From CANNDT01 sp945876205 (lineage in GTDB: Bacteria > Acidobacteriota > Vicinamibacteria > Vicinamibacterales > UBA2999), in contig CANNDT010000097.1 in the NCBI GenBank assembly GCA_947503365.1, positions 1 through 16,800 on the forward strand: DNA of 16,800 nt, in the 5' to 3' direction. The position numbers and the translations under genes are program-made. How positions within the stretch are numbered: position 1 is the first letter of the stretch; every line of letters starts with the position of its first letter. The notes under the pieces are model-generated. The model did not search any database, had not been told where the DNA came from, and was given only the letters and a program-made list of their open reading frames with translations. Positions 1-7,394 of the stretch are shown here, piece after piece.

Positions 1-1
1 C

Positions 2-331
2 GGGGGGAAGGGGAGTGCGGGGCCTGATGAGCTCGTTGCGCAGGCCAGGCTTCTCGAGCGGGCGGGCGCCGTGATGCTCGACTTCACGCACTCCGGTCCC
101 GTTGCCGGCCCCGCGGTCACCGCTGCAGTGTCGATTCCGGTGATCGGCGGTCTCGGCGGAGGGCCGTGGCTGGACGGCCGGGTGCGCGCGATTGGCAATG
201 CCATCGGCAACCTCGCGAGCGCGCTCGACGACACCACGGAGCGCTATGCCAACGTCGCGAAAATTACGCTCGACGCGATGAAGATGTATTCGGACGACGT
301 CCGCGGCGGGCGGCAAATACGGGGGAAGTAG
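2..331 (+). CDS. PanB-like (ketopantoate hydroxymethyltransferase family) protein, C-terminal part
   Basis: The reading frame is open from base 2 and ends with TAG at 329-331, so the start lies outside the window and about 109 C-terminal residues are visible. The segment LLERAGAVMLDFTHSG, followed by AAVSIPVIGGLGGGPWLDGRV, matches the end of the TIM barrel in the PanB/PEP-mutase superfamily, where PanB has a SIPxIGIGAG-like motif before a conserved Asp-Gly. The tail (ERYANVAKITLDAMKMYSDDV) resembles the C-terminal helix of PanB, which lines up with AIRAYVEAVKSG-type sequence. PanB transfers a hydroxymethyl group to 2-oxoisovalerate in pantothenate synthesis. The motif here is GGLGGGP instead of GIGAGP, so this may be a paralogue with another 2-oxoacid substrate and not housekeeping PanB. 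It converges on the next gene with only 4 bp between the stop codons. Confidence 0.6.
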   Translation, partial: GGKGSAGPDELVAQARLLERAGAVMLDFTHSGPVAGPAVTAAVSIPVIGGLGGGPWLDGRVRAIGNAIGNLASALDDTTERYANVAKITLDAMKMYSDDVRGGRQIRGK

Positions 332-335
332 CTGG

Positions 336-1262
336 CTAGATCTCCGGAAACAGCTCCTCGATCGTAACCGCGCGGGTGATGATGCCCTGCTCGAGGCTCT
401 GTCGAATGATGGCTTCGAGCATCTGGCGGTTTGGCTCGACGCCGTACGGAAGCGGATCGCCGGTGATGTCCATCACGCGCCGGAAGAACACATCATCCGG
501 CGTCGGCTGGTCGATGCGGCCCGACGCGAGGCGCTCGACGTAGAGACGCCGGGCCTCGGAGAATACGTTGACGATGTCCGCGCCCAGGTCGCGGTGCGTC
601 CGCAGCAGCTCGTCTTTCACGACCACCGTGTGGTTGATCGGATAGAGGCCGCGCTTGCGCAGCGCCTCGAATCCCGCCTCGCGCGCGTTGGGAATCAGCC
701 CCTTCACGTCCGGCGATTCGACCTGGACGCCAATCGCCGCGGGGATCTCGCCCGACACCAGCATCTCCTCGAGGTTCTTACCGGCCTCGAGCGGCACCAC
801 GTTGCCCGGCGGCTGATACTCCTCGACGTGCTCATCGCCCGACAGCACCCAGGTGATCCGGGAGATGTCCACACCGTACTGGTGCTGGAGGATGCTTCGC
901 GCCCACAGGCCGGTGGTCACCGTGTATCCCCGGTTGACGCCGACCTTCTTCCCCTCGAGGTCCTTGGGATTCTGGATGCCGCTCTTGGTGTTGTAGACGA
1001 TCGCCCCGTGATGCAGCGCGCGCATGGGAAAGATCGGCAGCGCCGTGAACGGCTTGCCGTGTGCCCGGGCGCAGATGTAGGTCGTGATCGCCATCTCGGA
1101 GATGTCGAATTCGAGCCCACGTACCATGCGACGGAACGCCTGGACGATGTTCGGCACCTCCTCGAAGTCGAACTCGAAGGTTCGGGGCTTCACGGTGCCG
1201 TCCTTGAGCGCCTGGGTGTGCCCACGGGTGACGAGTGCGGTCTTGAGCCTGAGACGATCCAT
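336..1262 (-). CDS. 4,5-dihydroxyphthalate decarboxylase-like protein (periplasmic-binding-protein fold)
   Basis: The protein has 308 residues from the ATG at 1262. This start is chosen because GAGAGG lies 8 bases upstream. An in-frame ATG at 1298 would add 12 residues and overlap the start codon of the divergent gene. The opening (LRLKTALVTRGHTQALKDGTV), the central DLEGKKVGVNRGYTVTTGLWAR and the GLYPINHTVVVKDELL segment fit the 4,5-dihydroxyphthalate decarboxylase / NMT1-like family, a type-2 binding-protein fold. No signal peptide is visible: the N-terminus is polar. This favours a cytoplasmic enzyme or sensor over a transport receptor. Family members decarboxylate 4,5-dihydroxyphthalate to protocatechuate, but most homologues are uncharacterised, so the substrate here is open. 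It is divergent from the EutA/ABC operon and probably belongs to the same system. Confidence 0.7.
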   Translation of the reverse strand: MDRLRLKTALVTRGHTQALKDGTVKPRTFEFDFEEVPNIVQAFRRMVRGLEFDISEMAITTYICARAHGKPFTALPIFPMRALHHGAIVYNTKSGIQNPKDLEGKKVGVNRGYTVTTGLWARSILQHQYGVDISRITWVLSGDEHVEEYQPPGNVVPLEAGKNLEEMLVSGEIPAAIGVQVESPDVKGLIPNAREAGFEALRKRGLYPINHTVVVKDELLRTHRDLGADIVNVFSEARRLYVERLASGRIDQPTPDDVFFRRVMDITGDPLPYGVEPNRQMLEAIIRQSLEQGIITRAVTIEELFPEI

Positions 1263-1263
1263 A

Positions 1264-1291
1264 ATTTCGGCCTCTCTATGATTACCGAAAT
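1264..1291. promoter_or_regulatory. Inverted repeat in the divergent 34-bp gap (possible operator)
   Basis: ATTTCGG (1264-1270) and CCGAAAT (1285-1291) form perfect 7-bp arms separated by 14 bp. They span the whole space between the divergent start codons at 1262 and 1297, and the ribosome binding site of the leftward gene lies inside. The arm centres are about 21 bp apart, two helical turns, as expected for a dimeric repressor or activator. No regulator gene is adjacent, so function is inferred from position and symmetry only. Confidence 0.35.
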
Positions 1292-1296
1292 CGTTC

Positions 1297-2967
1297 ATGG
1301 TTGATGATCAGGAAAAGAGGCGGCCCCACAGCCTCGACGATCACCTCTCGGGCCTGGACCCGATGCACTCCCATGACGAGGGCGACGATGCCGATCACGA
1401 CCACGACCACGACGACGTCGGCGGGGAGTACGACCCGACGACGACCAGCTTGTGGGCGCAGGACAACATCACCCTGCTCTCGGTGGGGATTGATATCGGA
1501 TCGGCGGGGACGCAGGTCATCTTCTCGCGCGTCCAGCTGCGGCGGCTCTCCGAAGAGCTCACCAGCCGCTACTTCGTCGTCGCCCGCGAGACGCTGCACC
1601 AGTCGCCGGTCGCCTTGACGCCGTATCTCAGCGAAGAGCGGATCGACGACCAGGGCATCGGCACGATCATTGACGAGGCCTACGAAGCGGCGGGCATCCA
1701 TCCAGACGACGTCGACACCGGCGCGGTGATTCTGACGGGCGAGGCCCTGCGCCGGGAGAACGCGCGGGCGATCGCCGAGGTGCTGGCGGAGGTCGGCGGC
1801 GAGTTCGTGTGCGCGACCGCGGGTCACCACATGGAGGCGATGCTCGCGGCCTACGGTTCGGGCGCCGCGAAGACGGGGCACGATCGCGGCATGCCGCTGC
1901 TCAACATCGACATCGGCGGCGGCACGACCAAGCTGGCCTTCGTCAACGAACGTGGAACGGTCGTCCACACCGCGGCGCTCCACATCGGCGGCCGCCTTGC
2001 GGTCGTGGACCACGAAGGACGGCTGACGCGGCTCGACCCCGCCGGCAAGCGCCTCGCGTCGCTGGCGGGCTGTGACTGGAGCCTCGGCGACACGCTGACT
2101 GAACCGGAGCTCGAGCGGGTCACGTCGTGGATGGCCGATGCACTCGTGGCCGCTCTCACGCAGGATTCACCGTCGCCAGAGGTCCAGAGTCTGTGGCTGA
2201 CCGACCCCCTCGCCATCGGCGGCGGCGTCCCCTTCGACTCCGCTCGGGGCGTGAAGGGCGCGATGTTCTCGGGCGGCGTCGCCGAGTACGTCTACGGCCG
2301 TGAGGAACGGGACTTCGGCGATCTTGGCCTTCGTCTTGGCCGCGCGATTCGCGAGCGGCTCGACGCCGGACGCTTCCCGTTTCCGCTGCTGCCGGCCGGC
2401 GAGTGCATCCGGGCCACGGCGCTTGGCGCGTCCGAGTACAGCGTGCAGCTCTCGGGCAACACCGTGTCGGTGTCGAGCCCCCGCGAGCTGCTGCCCCGCA
2501 AGAACCTGCAGGTGCTCCGGCCGCCGTTGACGCTCGGCGATACGGTGAATCCGGCCGAGGTCACCGCGGCCATCCGCCGCCACTTCGAGCAGTTCGATCT
2601 CGTCGAAGGAGATGCCGAGATCGCGCTCGCATTCCGCTGGCGCGGCCTGCCGTCGCATCCGCGTCTCGCGGCGTTCGCACGCGGTATCGTCGACGCCGTG
2701 CCACGGACACTCGCGGCGGAGAAGCCGCTGTTCGTCATCCTCGACGGCGACGTCGCGCAGACGCTCGGCGGCATCCTGAAGGACGAGCTCGGCGTCGCCT
2801 CCGACGTGCTGGTGCTCGACGGCATCGCACTCTGGGACTTCGACTACATCGATCTCGGCCGCGTCCGCGTACCGTCATTCACGGTGCCCGTGACGATCAA
2901 GTCGCTCGTCTTCAGCGAAGATCCACGCATCCCACACACGCACCATCATGGCCACTCGCACCGGTAG
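1297..2967 (+). CDS. EutA-like reactivating-factor family protein (ASKHA ATPase fold) with His-rich ends
   Basis: The protein has 556 residues. It carries two ATP-binding signatures of the actin/Hsp70 type: GIDIGSAGTQVIFS (about residues 64-77) and LLNIDIGGGTTKLAF (about 201-215). A later MFSGGVAEYVYGRE motif (about 322-335) is typical of EutA. EutA is the chaperone-like ATPase that exchanges damaged cobalamin out of ethanolamine ammonia-lyase. No eutB, eutC or other eut gene is in the window, so the client must be elsewhere or different. Oddities are an Asp/His-rich N-terminal stretch (about residues 24-40, HDHDHDD) and a C-terminus ending HTHHHGHSHR, both plausible metal-binding tails. The ATG is the only usual start after the upstream in-frame stop and has no strong ribosome binding site; residue 22 is an alternative Met. 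Forty-one bases separate it from the permease gene, and the two are probably co-transcribed. Confidence 0.75.
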   Translation: MVDDQEKRRPHSLDDHLSGLDPMHSHDEGDDADHDHDHDDVGGEYDPTTTSLWAQDNITLLSVGIDIGSAGTQVIFSRVQLRRLSEELTSRYFVVARETLHQSPVALTPYLSEERIDDQGIGTIIDEAYEAAGIHPDDVDTGAVILTGEALRRENARAIAEVLAEVGGEFVCATAGHHMEAMLAAYGSGAAKTGHDRGMPLLNIDIGGGTTKLAFVNERGTVVHTAALHIGGRLAVVDHEGRLTRLDPAGKRLASLAGCDWSLGDTLTEPELERVTSWMADALVAALTQDSPSPEVQSLWLTDPLAIGGGVPFDSARGVKGAMFSGGVAEYVYGREERDFGDLGLRLGRAIRERLDAGRFPFPLLPAGECIRATALGASEYSVQLSGNTVSVSSPRELLPRKNLQVLRPPLTLGDTVNPAEVTAAIRRHFEQFDLVEGDAEIALAFRWRGLPSHPRLAAFARGIVDAVPRTLAAEKPLFVILDGDVAQTLGGILKDELGVASDVLVLDGIALWDFDYIDLGRVRVPSFTVPVTIKSLVFSEDPRIPHTHHHGHSHR

Positions 2968-3053
2968 CTGGGTGGCTGGGTTGCTCGGTAGCTCGGGGGT
3001 AGCTGGGGATGTCTGACGTCTTCCCGAGCAACCGAGCTACCGAGCTACCTAGC
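2967..3053. repeat. Inverted repeat of 8-bp units between the EutA-like gene and the permease
   Basis: The left arm (2967-2997) and right arm (3023-3053) are 31 bp each and pair with about five mismatches. Each arm is made of 8-bp units such as TAGCTCGG, or CCGAGCTA on the right. The right arm runs CCGAGCAA, CCGAGCTA, CCGAGCTA, CCTAGCGA, CCGAGCCC. The 25-base loop (2998-3022) holds a GGGG stretch and the ATG of the permease gene, so the right arm is translated as part of its N-terminus. It resembles the short-unit repeats scattered between genes in some bacterial genomes. Confidence 0.75.
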
Positions 3054-4757
3054 GACCGAGCCCGTTTCGATTGGAAGTGGCTGGTGATCGGCGTGTGCGT
3101 GGTGTTCACCGTCTACATCGCGGTGATTCCACTCGGATTTCTGCTGTGGCAAAGCTTCCGGACGCCGCAGACGGCGGATGTCCCCGCGATCTTCACCCTC
3201 GAAAACTACATTGCCGCCTACGGCACCGCCGATACGCTCCGGCTCTTCTGGACGTCGATACGCTTCGCGTTCGGCGCCTCGGTGTTTGCCTTCACGCTGG
3301 GCACCGTGCTCGCGTGGATGAACGAGCGGACGAACACGCCGTTCAAGTCGGTGTTCTACGCGCTGTCGCTCATCCCGCTCGTCATCCCGTCGATCCTCTT
3401 CACGGTCTCGTGGATCCTGCTGGCCAGCCCGCAGATCGGCATCATCAACCTGGTGCTGCAGGGATGGCTCGGTCTCGAGACGGCGCCGTTCGACATCTAC
3501 TCGCTCGGCGGGATGATCTGGGTCGACGGCCTGCACTACTCGCCGATGGCGTTTCTGCTGATGACGGCCGCCTTCCGGGCGATGGATCCGTCGCTCGAGG
3601 AGTCGGCGACGATGAGCGGCGCGAACATCTTCCAGGTGGCGTGGCGCGTGACGCTCAGGCTGACCTGGCCGGCCGTTGTCGCGACGATCCTGATCCTGTT
3701 CGTGCGCGCGATTGAATCGTTCGAGGTGCCGGCGCTGCTTGGTCTGCCGGTCGGGATTGAAGTGTTCACCTCGGCCATCTACCAGGCGGTGCATCGCTAT
3801 CCCAGTCGCGTCGGTCTCGCCTCCGCCTATGCGGTGGCGCTGCTCCTGATCACGACGATTGGCGTGTATTCGGTATCCAGGCTGTCGAGCCGCGGATCGA
3901 AGTACGCGACGATGACCGGCAAGGGATTTCGTCCGCGGCAGATCGATCTCGGCCCCTGGCGATGGTTCACGGCGGCCATCTTCATCGTCTACTTCGCGCT
4001 GATCGTCCTGCTGCCGTTTGCCGTGCTCCTGTGGTCGTCATTCCAGCGCTTTTATGCCGTGCCGTCGATGGAGGCGCTGCAGAACCTGACCCTCGATCCC
4101 TATCGCTTCGTCTTCAGCTACCCGAACCTGGGACGCACGGTCTGGAACAGCGTACTGCTCTCGTTTGGCTCGGCGACAATCGTGATGCTCGTCACCTCGG
4201 TGATCTGCTGGATCGTGGTGAAGACGAAGATCCGCGGCCGGTGGATTCTCGACAACATCGCCTCGCTTCCGATAGTGTTTCCCGGGCTCGTGCTCGGCCT
4301 GTCGATCATGGTCTTCTACCTGAACGTCGACATCGGCGTCTACGGCACCATCTGGATCATGTACATCGCCTACATCACGCGCTTCATGCCCTACGGCCTG
4401 CGCTACAACACGACCTCGATGCTGCAGATTCACCAGGAGCTCGAGGAGTCGGCGGCGATGAGCGGCGCCTCGTGGGGCACCACCTTCCGCCGAATCATCC
4501 TGCCGCTGCTCAAGCCGGGCCTGCTGGCGGGCTGGATCTACGTGATGATCGTCTCGATCCGCGAGCTCTCGACGTCAATCCTGCTCTACAGCCCCGACAC
4601 CCAGGTCATCTCCATCGTCATCTGGGAGCTCTGGGAGAACGGCCAGTACGTGGAGCTCTCGGCGCTTGGCGTGCTCTTCATCCTGGCGCTCTTCGTCCTG
4701 GTGATGGTCGCGCAGTTGATCGGCAGGCAATACGGTGTGAAGGAGCAGCGTGCTTAA
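3009..4757 (+). CDS. ABC importer permease, fused two-domain type (Fbp/Afu/Sfu-like)
   Basis: The 582-residue membrane protein has two homologous halves, each with about six hydrophobic segments. The first membrane segment is about residues 24-47, and the second half starts near residue 317. Each half has an EAA loop that contacts the ATPase: LEESATMSGANIFQVAWRVT (about 196-215) and LEESAAMSGASWGTTFRRII (about 478-497). Fused permeases of this length are typical of ferric-iron, polyamine and 2-aminoethylphosphonate importers. The ATG at 3009 sits in the loop of an inverted repeat and the first 17 or so residues (SNRATELPSDRA) are repeat-encoded. No other plausible start precedes the first membrane segment. 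The gene overlaps the ATPase gene by 8 bp. Substrate specificity cannot be read from the permease. Confidence 0.9.
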   Translation: MSDVFPSNRATELPSDRARFDWKWLVIGVCVVFTVYIAVIPLGFLLWQSFRTPQTADVPAIFTLENYIAAYGTADTLRLFWTSIRFAFGASVFAFTLGTVLAWMNERTNTPFKSVFYALSLIPLVIPSILFTVSWILLASPQIGIINLVLQGWLGLETAPFDIYSLGGMIWVDGLHYSPMAFLLMTAAFRAMDPSLEESATMSGANIFQVAWRVTLRLTWPAVVATILILFVRAIESFEVPALLGLPVGIEVFTSAIYQAVHRYPSRVGLASAYAVALLLITTIGVYSVSRLSSRGSKYATMTGKGFRPRQIDLGPWRWFTAAIFIVYFALIVLLPFAVLLWSSFQRFYAVPSMEALQNLTLDPYRFVFSYPNLGRTVWNSVLLSFGSATIVMLVTSVICWIVVKTKIRGRWILDNIASLPIVFPGLVLGLSIMVFYLNVDIGVYGTIWIMYIAYITRFMPYGLRYNTTSMLQIHQELEESAAMSGASWGTTFRRIILPLLKPGLLAGWIYVMIVSIRELSTSILLYSPDTQVISIVIWELWENGQYVELSALGVLFILALFVLVMVAQLIGRQYGVKEQRA

Positions 4758-5847
4758 CGTCGCCGGCCTGTTCACCGAGTATCCGAATCCGCAGGGCGAG
4801 GTCGTGAAGGCGGCGCAGGACGTCACCTTCACCGTGGAGGAGGGGCATCTCTTCACGCTGCTCGGCCCGAGCGGCTGCGGCAAGACGACGACGCTGCGCT
4901 CCATCGCGGGGCTCGAGCGGCCCAAGGCCGGCGAGATTTCCGTCAACGGCCGCGTCGTCTATTCGTCGGCGAAGGGCGTCTTCATCGCACCCAATCGCCG
5001 CGGCTTCGGCATGGTGTTCCAGTCATATGCGATCTGGCCGCACATGAACGTGTTTCAGAACACCGCCTTTCCGCTCGAAGTCGGCGACCGGCATTTCTCG
5101 CGCACGCAGATCCGCGACAACGTGATGCGCGTGCTCGCCGCCGTGCAGCTCGATCACCTCGCCGACCGGGAAGCGACCATGCTGTCGGGCGGACAGCAGC
5201 AGCGTCTCGCGCTGGCGCGCGCGCTGGTGATGGAGCCGGCGCTGCTGCTCCTGGATGAACCGCTCTCGAATCTTGACGCCAAGCTGCGCGAAAAGATGCG
5301 CTTCGAGCTGAAGCGGCTGCAGCGCGAGCTGAAGATCACCACCGTCTACGTGACCCACGATCAGAGCGAGGCGCTGGCGCTGTCGCACCAGATCGCGGTG
5401 ATGAACGAGGGTCGGATCCAGCAGATCGGCAAGCCGCGCGACGTCTACGAGCGGCCGGCGAACCGGTTTGTCGCGGATTTCGTCGGCAACACCAATTTCA
5501 TCGAGGGCACCCTCCACGCGATCGGGCCCGGATTCCACCTGACCGTTCGCACCGAGATCGGCGACATCAAGATCAGCACCGACCTGCCGGTCAGCGCGGG
5601 TGACCGCGTGACGATGTCCGTTCGCCCCGAGGACGTCGCGCTGTCGGACACGCGTCCCCAGGGCGAGAACGTGTGGGAAGGACGCGTCGAGCAGAAGGTC
5701 TTTCTCGGCGAGGCGATCGACTTCCGCGTGACCGTCGGCCCGCGCGAGCTGCTTTCGCGCCAGCATCCCGCGCTGCGCACACCGGTCGGCGGCCCGATCT
5801 TCGTCCAGCTCGATCCGGAGAAGTGCGTCCTGCTCAAAGTCGTGTGA
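4750..5847 (+). CDS. ABC importer ATPase subunit (FbpC/PotA family) with TOBE-type tail
   Basis: The 365-residue protein has every motif of an active importer ATPase: Walker A GPSGCGKTT (about 39-47), Q-loop Gln91 in QSYAIWPHMN, signature LSGGQQQRLALARAL (about 145-159), Walker B LLLLDEP (about 165-171), D-loop SNLD and the switch His203 in VTHDQSEA. Residues after about 240 (FVADFVGNTNFIEG, then SVRPEDVAL) form the regulatory TOBE region of the MalK/PotA/FbpC class. The GTG at 4750 is chosen because AGGAG at 4741-4745 precedes it and it overlaps the permease end, implying translational coupling. It energises the adjacent permease from the cytoplasmic side. Its 3' end overlaps the convergent ORF6N gene by 14 bp. 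Confidence 0.92.
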   Translation: MLNVAGLFTEYPNPQGEVVKAAQDVTFTVEEGHLFTLLGPSGCGKTTTLRSIAGLERPKAGEISVNGRVVYSSAKGVFIAPNRRGFGMVFQSYAIWPHMNVFQNTAFPLEVGDRHFSRTQIRDNVMRVLAAVQLDHLADREATMLSGGQQQRLALARALVMEPALLLLDEPLSNLDAKLREKMRFELKRLQRELKITTVYVTHDQSEALALSHQIAVMNEGRIQQIGKPRDVYERPANRFVADFVGNTNFIEGTLHAIGPGFHLTVRTEIGDIKISTDLPVSAGDRVTMSVRPEDVALSDTRPQGENVWEGRVEQKVFLGEAIDFRVTVGPRELLSRQHPALRTPVGGPIFVQLDPEKCVLLKVV

Positions 5848-6352
5848 GATCGGCGCCCGCCGCGAAGCCGATCCGTCGCCGCCGCCGCGATACCGGAGGC
5901 GCCATCAGCTCGCGGATAGCCTCGAACACCACCTGAAACTGCCCGTCGTACTTTCGTTCAAGGGTTGCGAGTTGTTCGGCGATCGTGTCATGCGTCACCA
6001 GAAACTCGCGCAGTCGCACGAACGTTCGCATGATCGCAATGTTGACCTGAATCGCTGCGCTGCTTCTGAGTACGCTGGAGAGCATCGCGACGCCCTGTTC
6101 CGTGAATGCATACGGCAGATAGCGTCGTCCGCCGGCCGTTTTTGAGGTCACAGATTGTGACCTCAAATTCTTGAACTCGCTGGCCGTCAGCCGGAACATG
6201 AAATCGCGTGGAAAGCGTTGGGGATTGCGGCGCACCGCCTGGACAAGGGCTTTTGTCTGGACTCGATAGAGCAGCGCGAGGTCGGAGTCGAGCATGACCC
6301 TGTGTCCGCGAATCGTGTAGATCGACCGTTCGACCGCTTTCGAGGGAATCAT
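5834..6352 (-). CDS. ORF6N domain protein (phage-type DNA-binding family)
   Basis: From ATG 6352 the protein has 172 residues. The ORF6N domain covers about residues 8-95: SIYTIRGHRVMLDSDLALLY, then VRRNPQRFPRDFMFRLT, then LPYAFTEQGVAMLSSVL. A helical C-terminal part follows (FVRLREFLVTHDTIAEQLATLERKYDGQF), likely coiled coil, and then an Arg-rich tail (SRRRRRIG). ORF6N domains occur in phage antirepressor-like proteins and in many chromosomal copies of unknown function. The start is uncertain: ATG 6376 has GGGAGG only one base away and ATG 6352 has no clear ribosome binding site, but 6352 gives the usual family N-terminus. It lies antiparallel between the ABC operon and the dehydrogenase operon, consistent with an inserted mobile-type gene. 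Confidence 0.82.
   Translation of the reverse strand: MIPSKAVERSIYTIRGHRVMLDSDLALLYRVQTKALVQAVRRNPQRFPRDFMFRLTASEFKNLRSQSVTSKTAGGRRYLPYAFTEQGVAMLSSVLRSSAAIQVNIAIMRTFVRLREFLVTHDTIAEQLATLERKYDGQFQVVFEAIRELMAPPVSRRRRRIGFAAGADLTRL
6141..6167. repeat. Perfect 12-bp inverted repeat inside the ORF6N gene
   Basis: TTTGAGGTCACA (6141-6152) and TGTGACCTCAAA (6156-6167) are exact reverse complements with a 3-base loop GAT. They encode the conserved NLRSQSVTS segment of the ORF6N protein. The stem could form a strong mRNA hairpin or a protein-binding palindrome. Confidence 0.85.
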
Positions 6353-6369
6353 GGCGACACGCTGTGGGC

Positions 6370-6381
6370 GAGGCATGCCTC
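6370..6381. promoter_or_regulatory. 12-bp palindrome at the 5' end of the ORF6N gene (possible operator)
   Basis: GAGGCATGCCTC is a perfect palindrome 18 bp upstream of the ATG at 6352. It overlaps the alternative ATG at 6376 and its GGGAGG. It might be an autoregulatory site or chance symmetry. No clear promoter was recognised for this gene. Confidence 0.25.
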
Positions 6382-6486
6382 CCGCGTCTGCGAGCGGAGT
6401 GCCACGTTGAAACGCGGGCAAACGACGCCGCTCGGGCTGGTGATGCGCAGAAATTGCAGAGGGTGCCGCCCGACGGTCGTTGCAGA

Positions 6487-6515
6487 TTGTGCAATCGGCC
6501 GCAGCTCGACACAAT
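6487..6515 (+). promoter_or_regulatory. Weak candidate promoter of the dehydrogenase-cupin operon
   Basis: TTGTGC (6487-6492) and CACAAT (6510-6515) are spaced by 17 bp and match the sigma-70 -35 box at 3 of 6 and the -10 box at 4 of 6. Transcription would begin about 45 bp before the ATG at 6569. An inverted repeat, TTGCA (6480-6484) and TGCAA (6490-6494), overlaps the -35 box and could be an operator. The match is poor and only its position supports it. Confidence 0.25.
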
Positions 6516-6568
6516 CACGCTGAATCGATAAGACTCAAAGGTCGGCGGGCCGCAGGTCCGTCCCGCAT

Positions 6569-7393
6569 ATGAACACTACAAGGGCAGTCGGAACGGTGGG
6601 CGTGATCGGCGCCGGGCGCATGGGGCAGCCGATCATTGGCCACATGGTGCGCAAGGGGTTGGCGGTCGTCGCCCATGACGTCGACGCGGAAAAGCGGGAG
6701 GCGGTCGCGACGCTCGGGGCGACATGGGCCGACAGCCAGGAGGCGCTCGGCCGAGGCTGCGACGCGATCCTGGTCTGTGTTGGCTACGACCGCGAACTGC
6801 GCGAGGTGATGTCCGACGCGTTTCTCGCCGGTCTTCCGCGGGAGACGATCGTCGCGGTGCTCTCGACCGTGCATCCGCGGACGGTGCAGGAGCTGTCCGA
6901 GGTCGCCGCTCGCGTCGGCGTCCACCTCGTCGATTCCACGGTGTGCCGCGGTGGGCGAGGGGCAGACGAAGGTAAACTTCTCTCATTCGTCGGAGGAGAC
7001 ATCCGGACGTTCGAACGGCTGAAGCCGGTTCTCGCCTGCTTCTGCAGCGACATCGTCCACTCGGGCGCAGTCGGCACGGCGCAGGCGGCCAAGGCGGCCA
7101 ACAACCTGATCATGTGGGCGTGCCTGATCGCGAATCACGAGGCGCTGGCGCTGGCGAAGCGCTACGGCATGGACGTCGACCTGCTGCGCGAATCGCTGAT
7201 GAAGACCGGCGCGGAGAACGGCGTGCTGCGTCACTGGGGCACGAGCACGATGAAGTGGGCCGACGACGACCTCGACCTGGTGAAGCAGATGGCCGACGAG
7301 GTCGGCATGCGCACGCCGCAGGCGGCGCTGGATCGGGACATCTGTCGCGACTTGAAGCCGAAGAAGTTCCAACTCGATCGATACGGGGTCTGA
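6569..7393 (+). CDS. NAD(P)-dependent beta-hydroxyacid dehydrogenase (3-hydroxyisobutyrate dehydrogenase family)
   Basis: The 274-residue protein opens with a Rossmann motif GVIGAGRMGQPIIGHM (about 11-26), followed by Asp37-Val-Asp at the end of beta strand 2, which suggests NAD over NADP. The family substrate motif (usually DAPVSGG) appears as DSTVCRGGRGADEG (about 122-135). The GAVGTAQAAKAANN segment (166-179) holds Lys175 at the family's catalytic position. The helical C-terminal domain is present; at 274 residues the protein is slightly shorter than the usual 290-300. These enzymes oxidise 3-hydroxyacids or reduce the corresponding semialdehydes. The altered DSTVCRGG motif implies a non-standard substrate. 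The stop codon is one base from the first cupin gene, so this is the head of the downstream operon. The ribosome binding site is weak. Confidence 0.87.
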   Translation: MNTTRAVGTVGVIGAGRMGQPIIGHMVRKGLAVVAHDVDAEKREAVATLGATWADSQEALGRGCDAILVCVGYDRELREVMSDAFLAGLPRETIVAVLSTVHPRTVQELSEVAARVGVHLVDSTVCRGGRGADEGKLLSFVGGDIRTFERLKPVLACFCSDIVHSGAVGTAQAAKAANNLIMWACLIANHEALALAKRYGMDVDLLRESLMKTGAENGVLRHWGTSTMKWADDDLDLVKQMADEVGMRTPQAALDRDICRDLKPKKFQLDRYGV

Positions 7394-7394
7394 G

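Noticed and set aside
594..1304. Plus-strand open frame of 236 codons opposite the decarboxylase-like gene
   Set aside because: Shadow of the real minus-strand gene; Arg/His/Leu-rich and without any family motif.
1282..2013. Minus-strand open frame of 243 codons inside the EutA-like gene
   Set aside because: Shadow frame opposite conserved EutA motifs; no family features.
1297..2967. Member of an ethanolamine utilisation (eut) operon
   Set aside because: No ethanolamine ammonia-lyase, shell protein or other eut gene is nearby; only the EutA-like protein is present.
2963..3060. CRISPR-like short repeats
   Set aside because: The units are 8 bp and contiguous, with no spacers and no cas genes.
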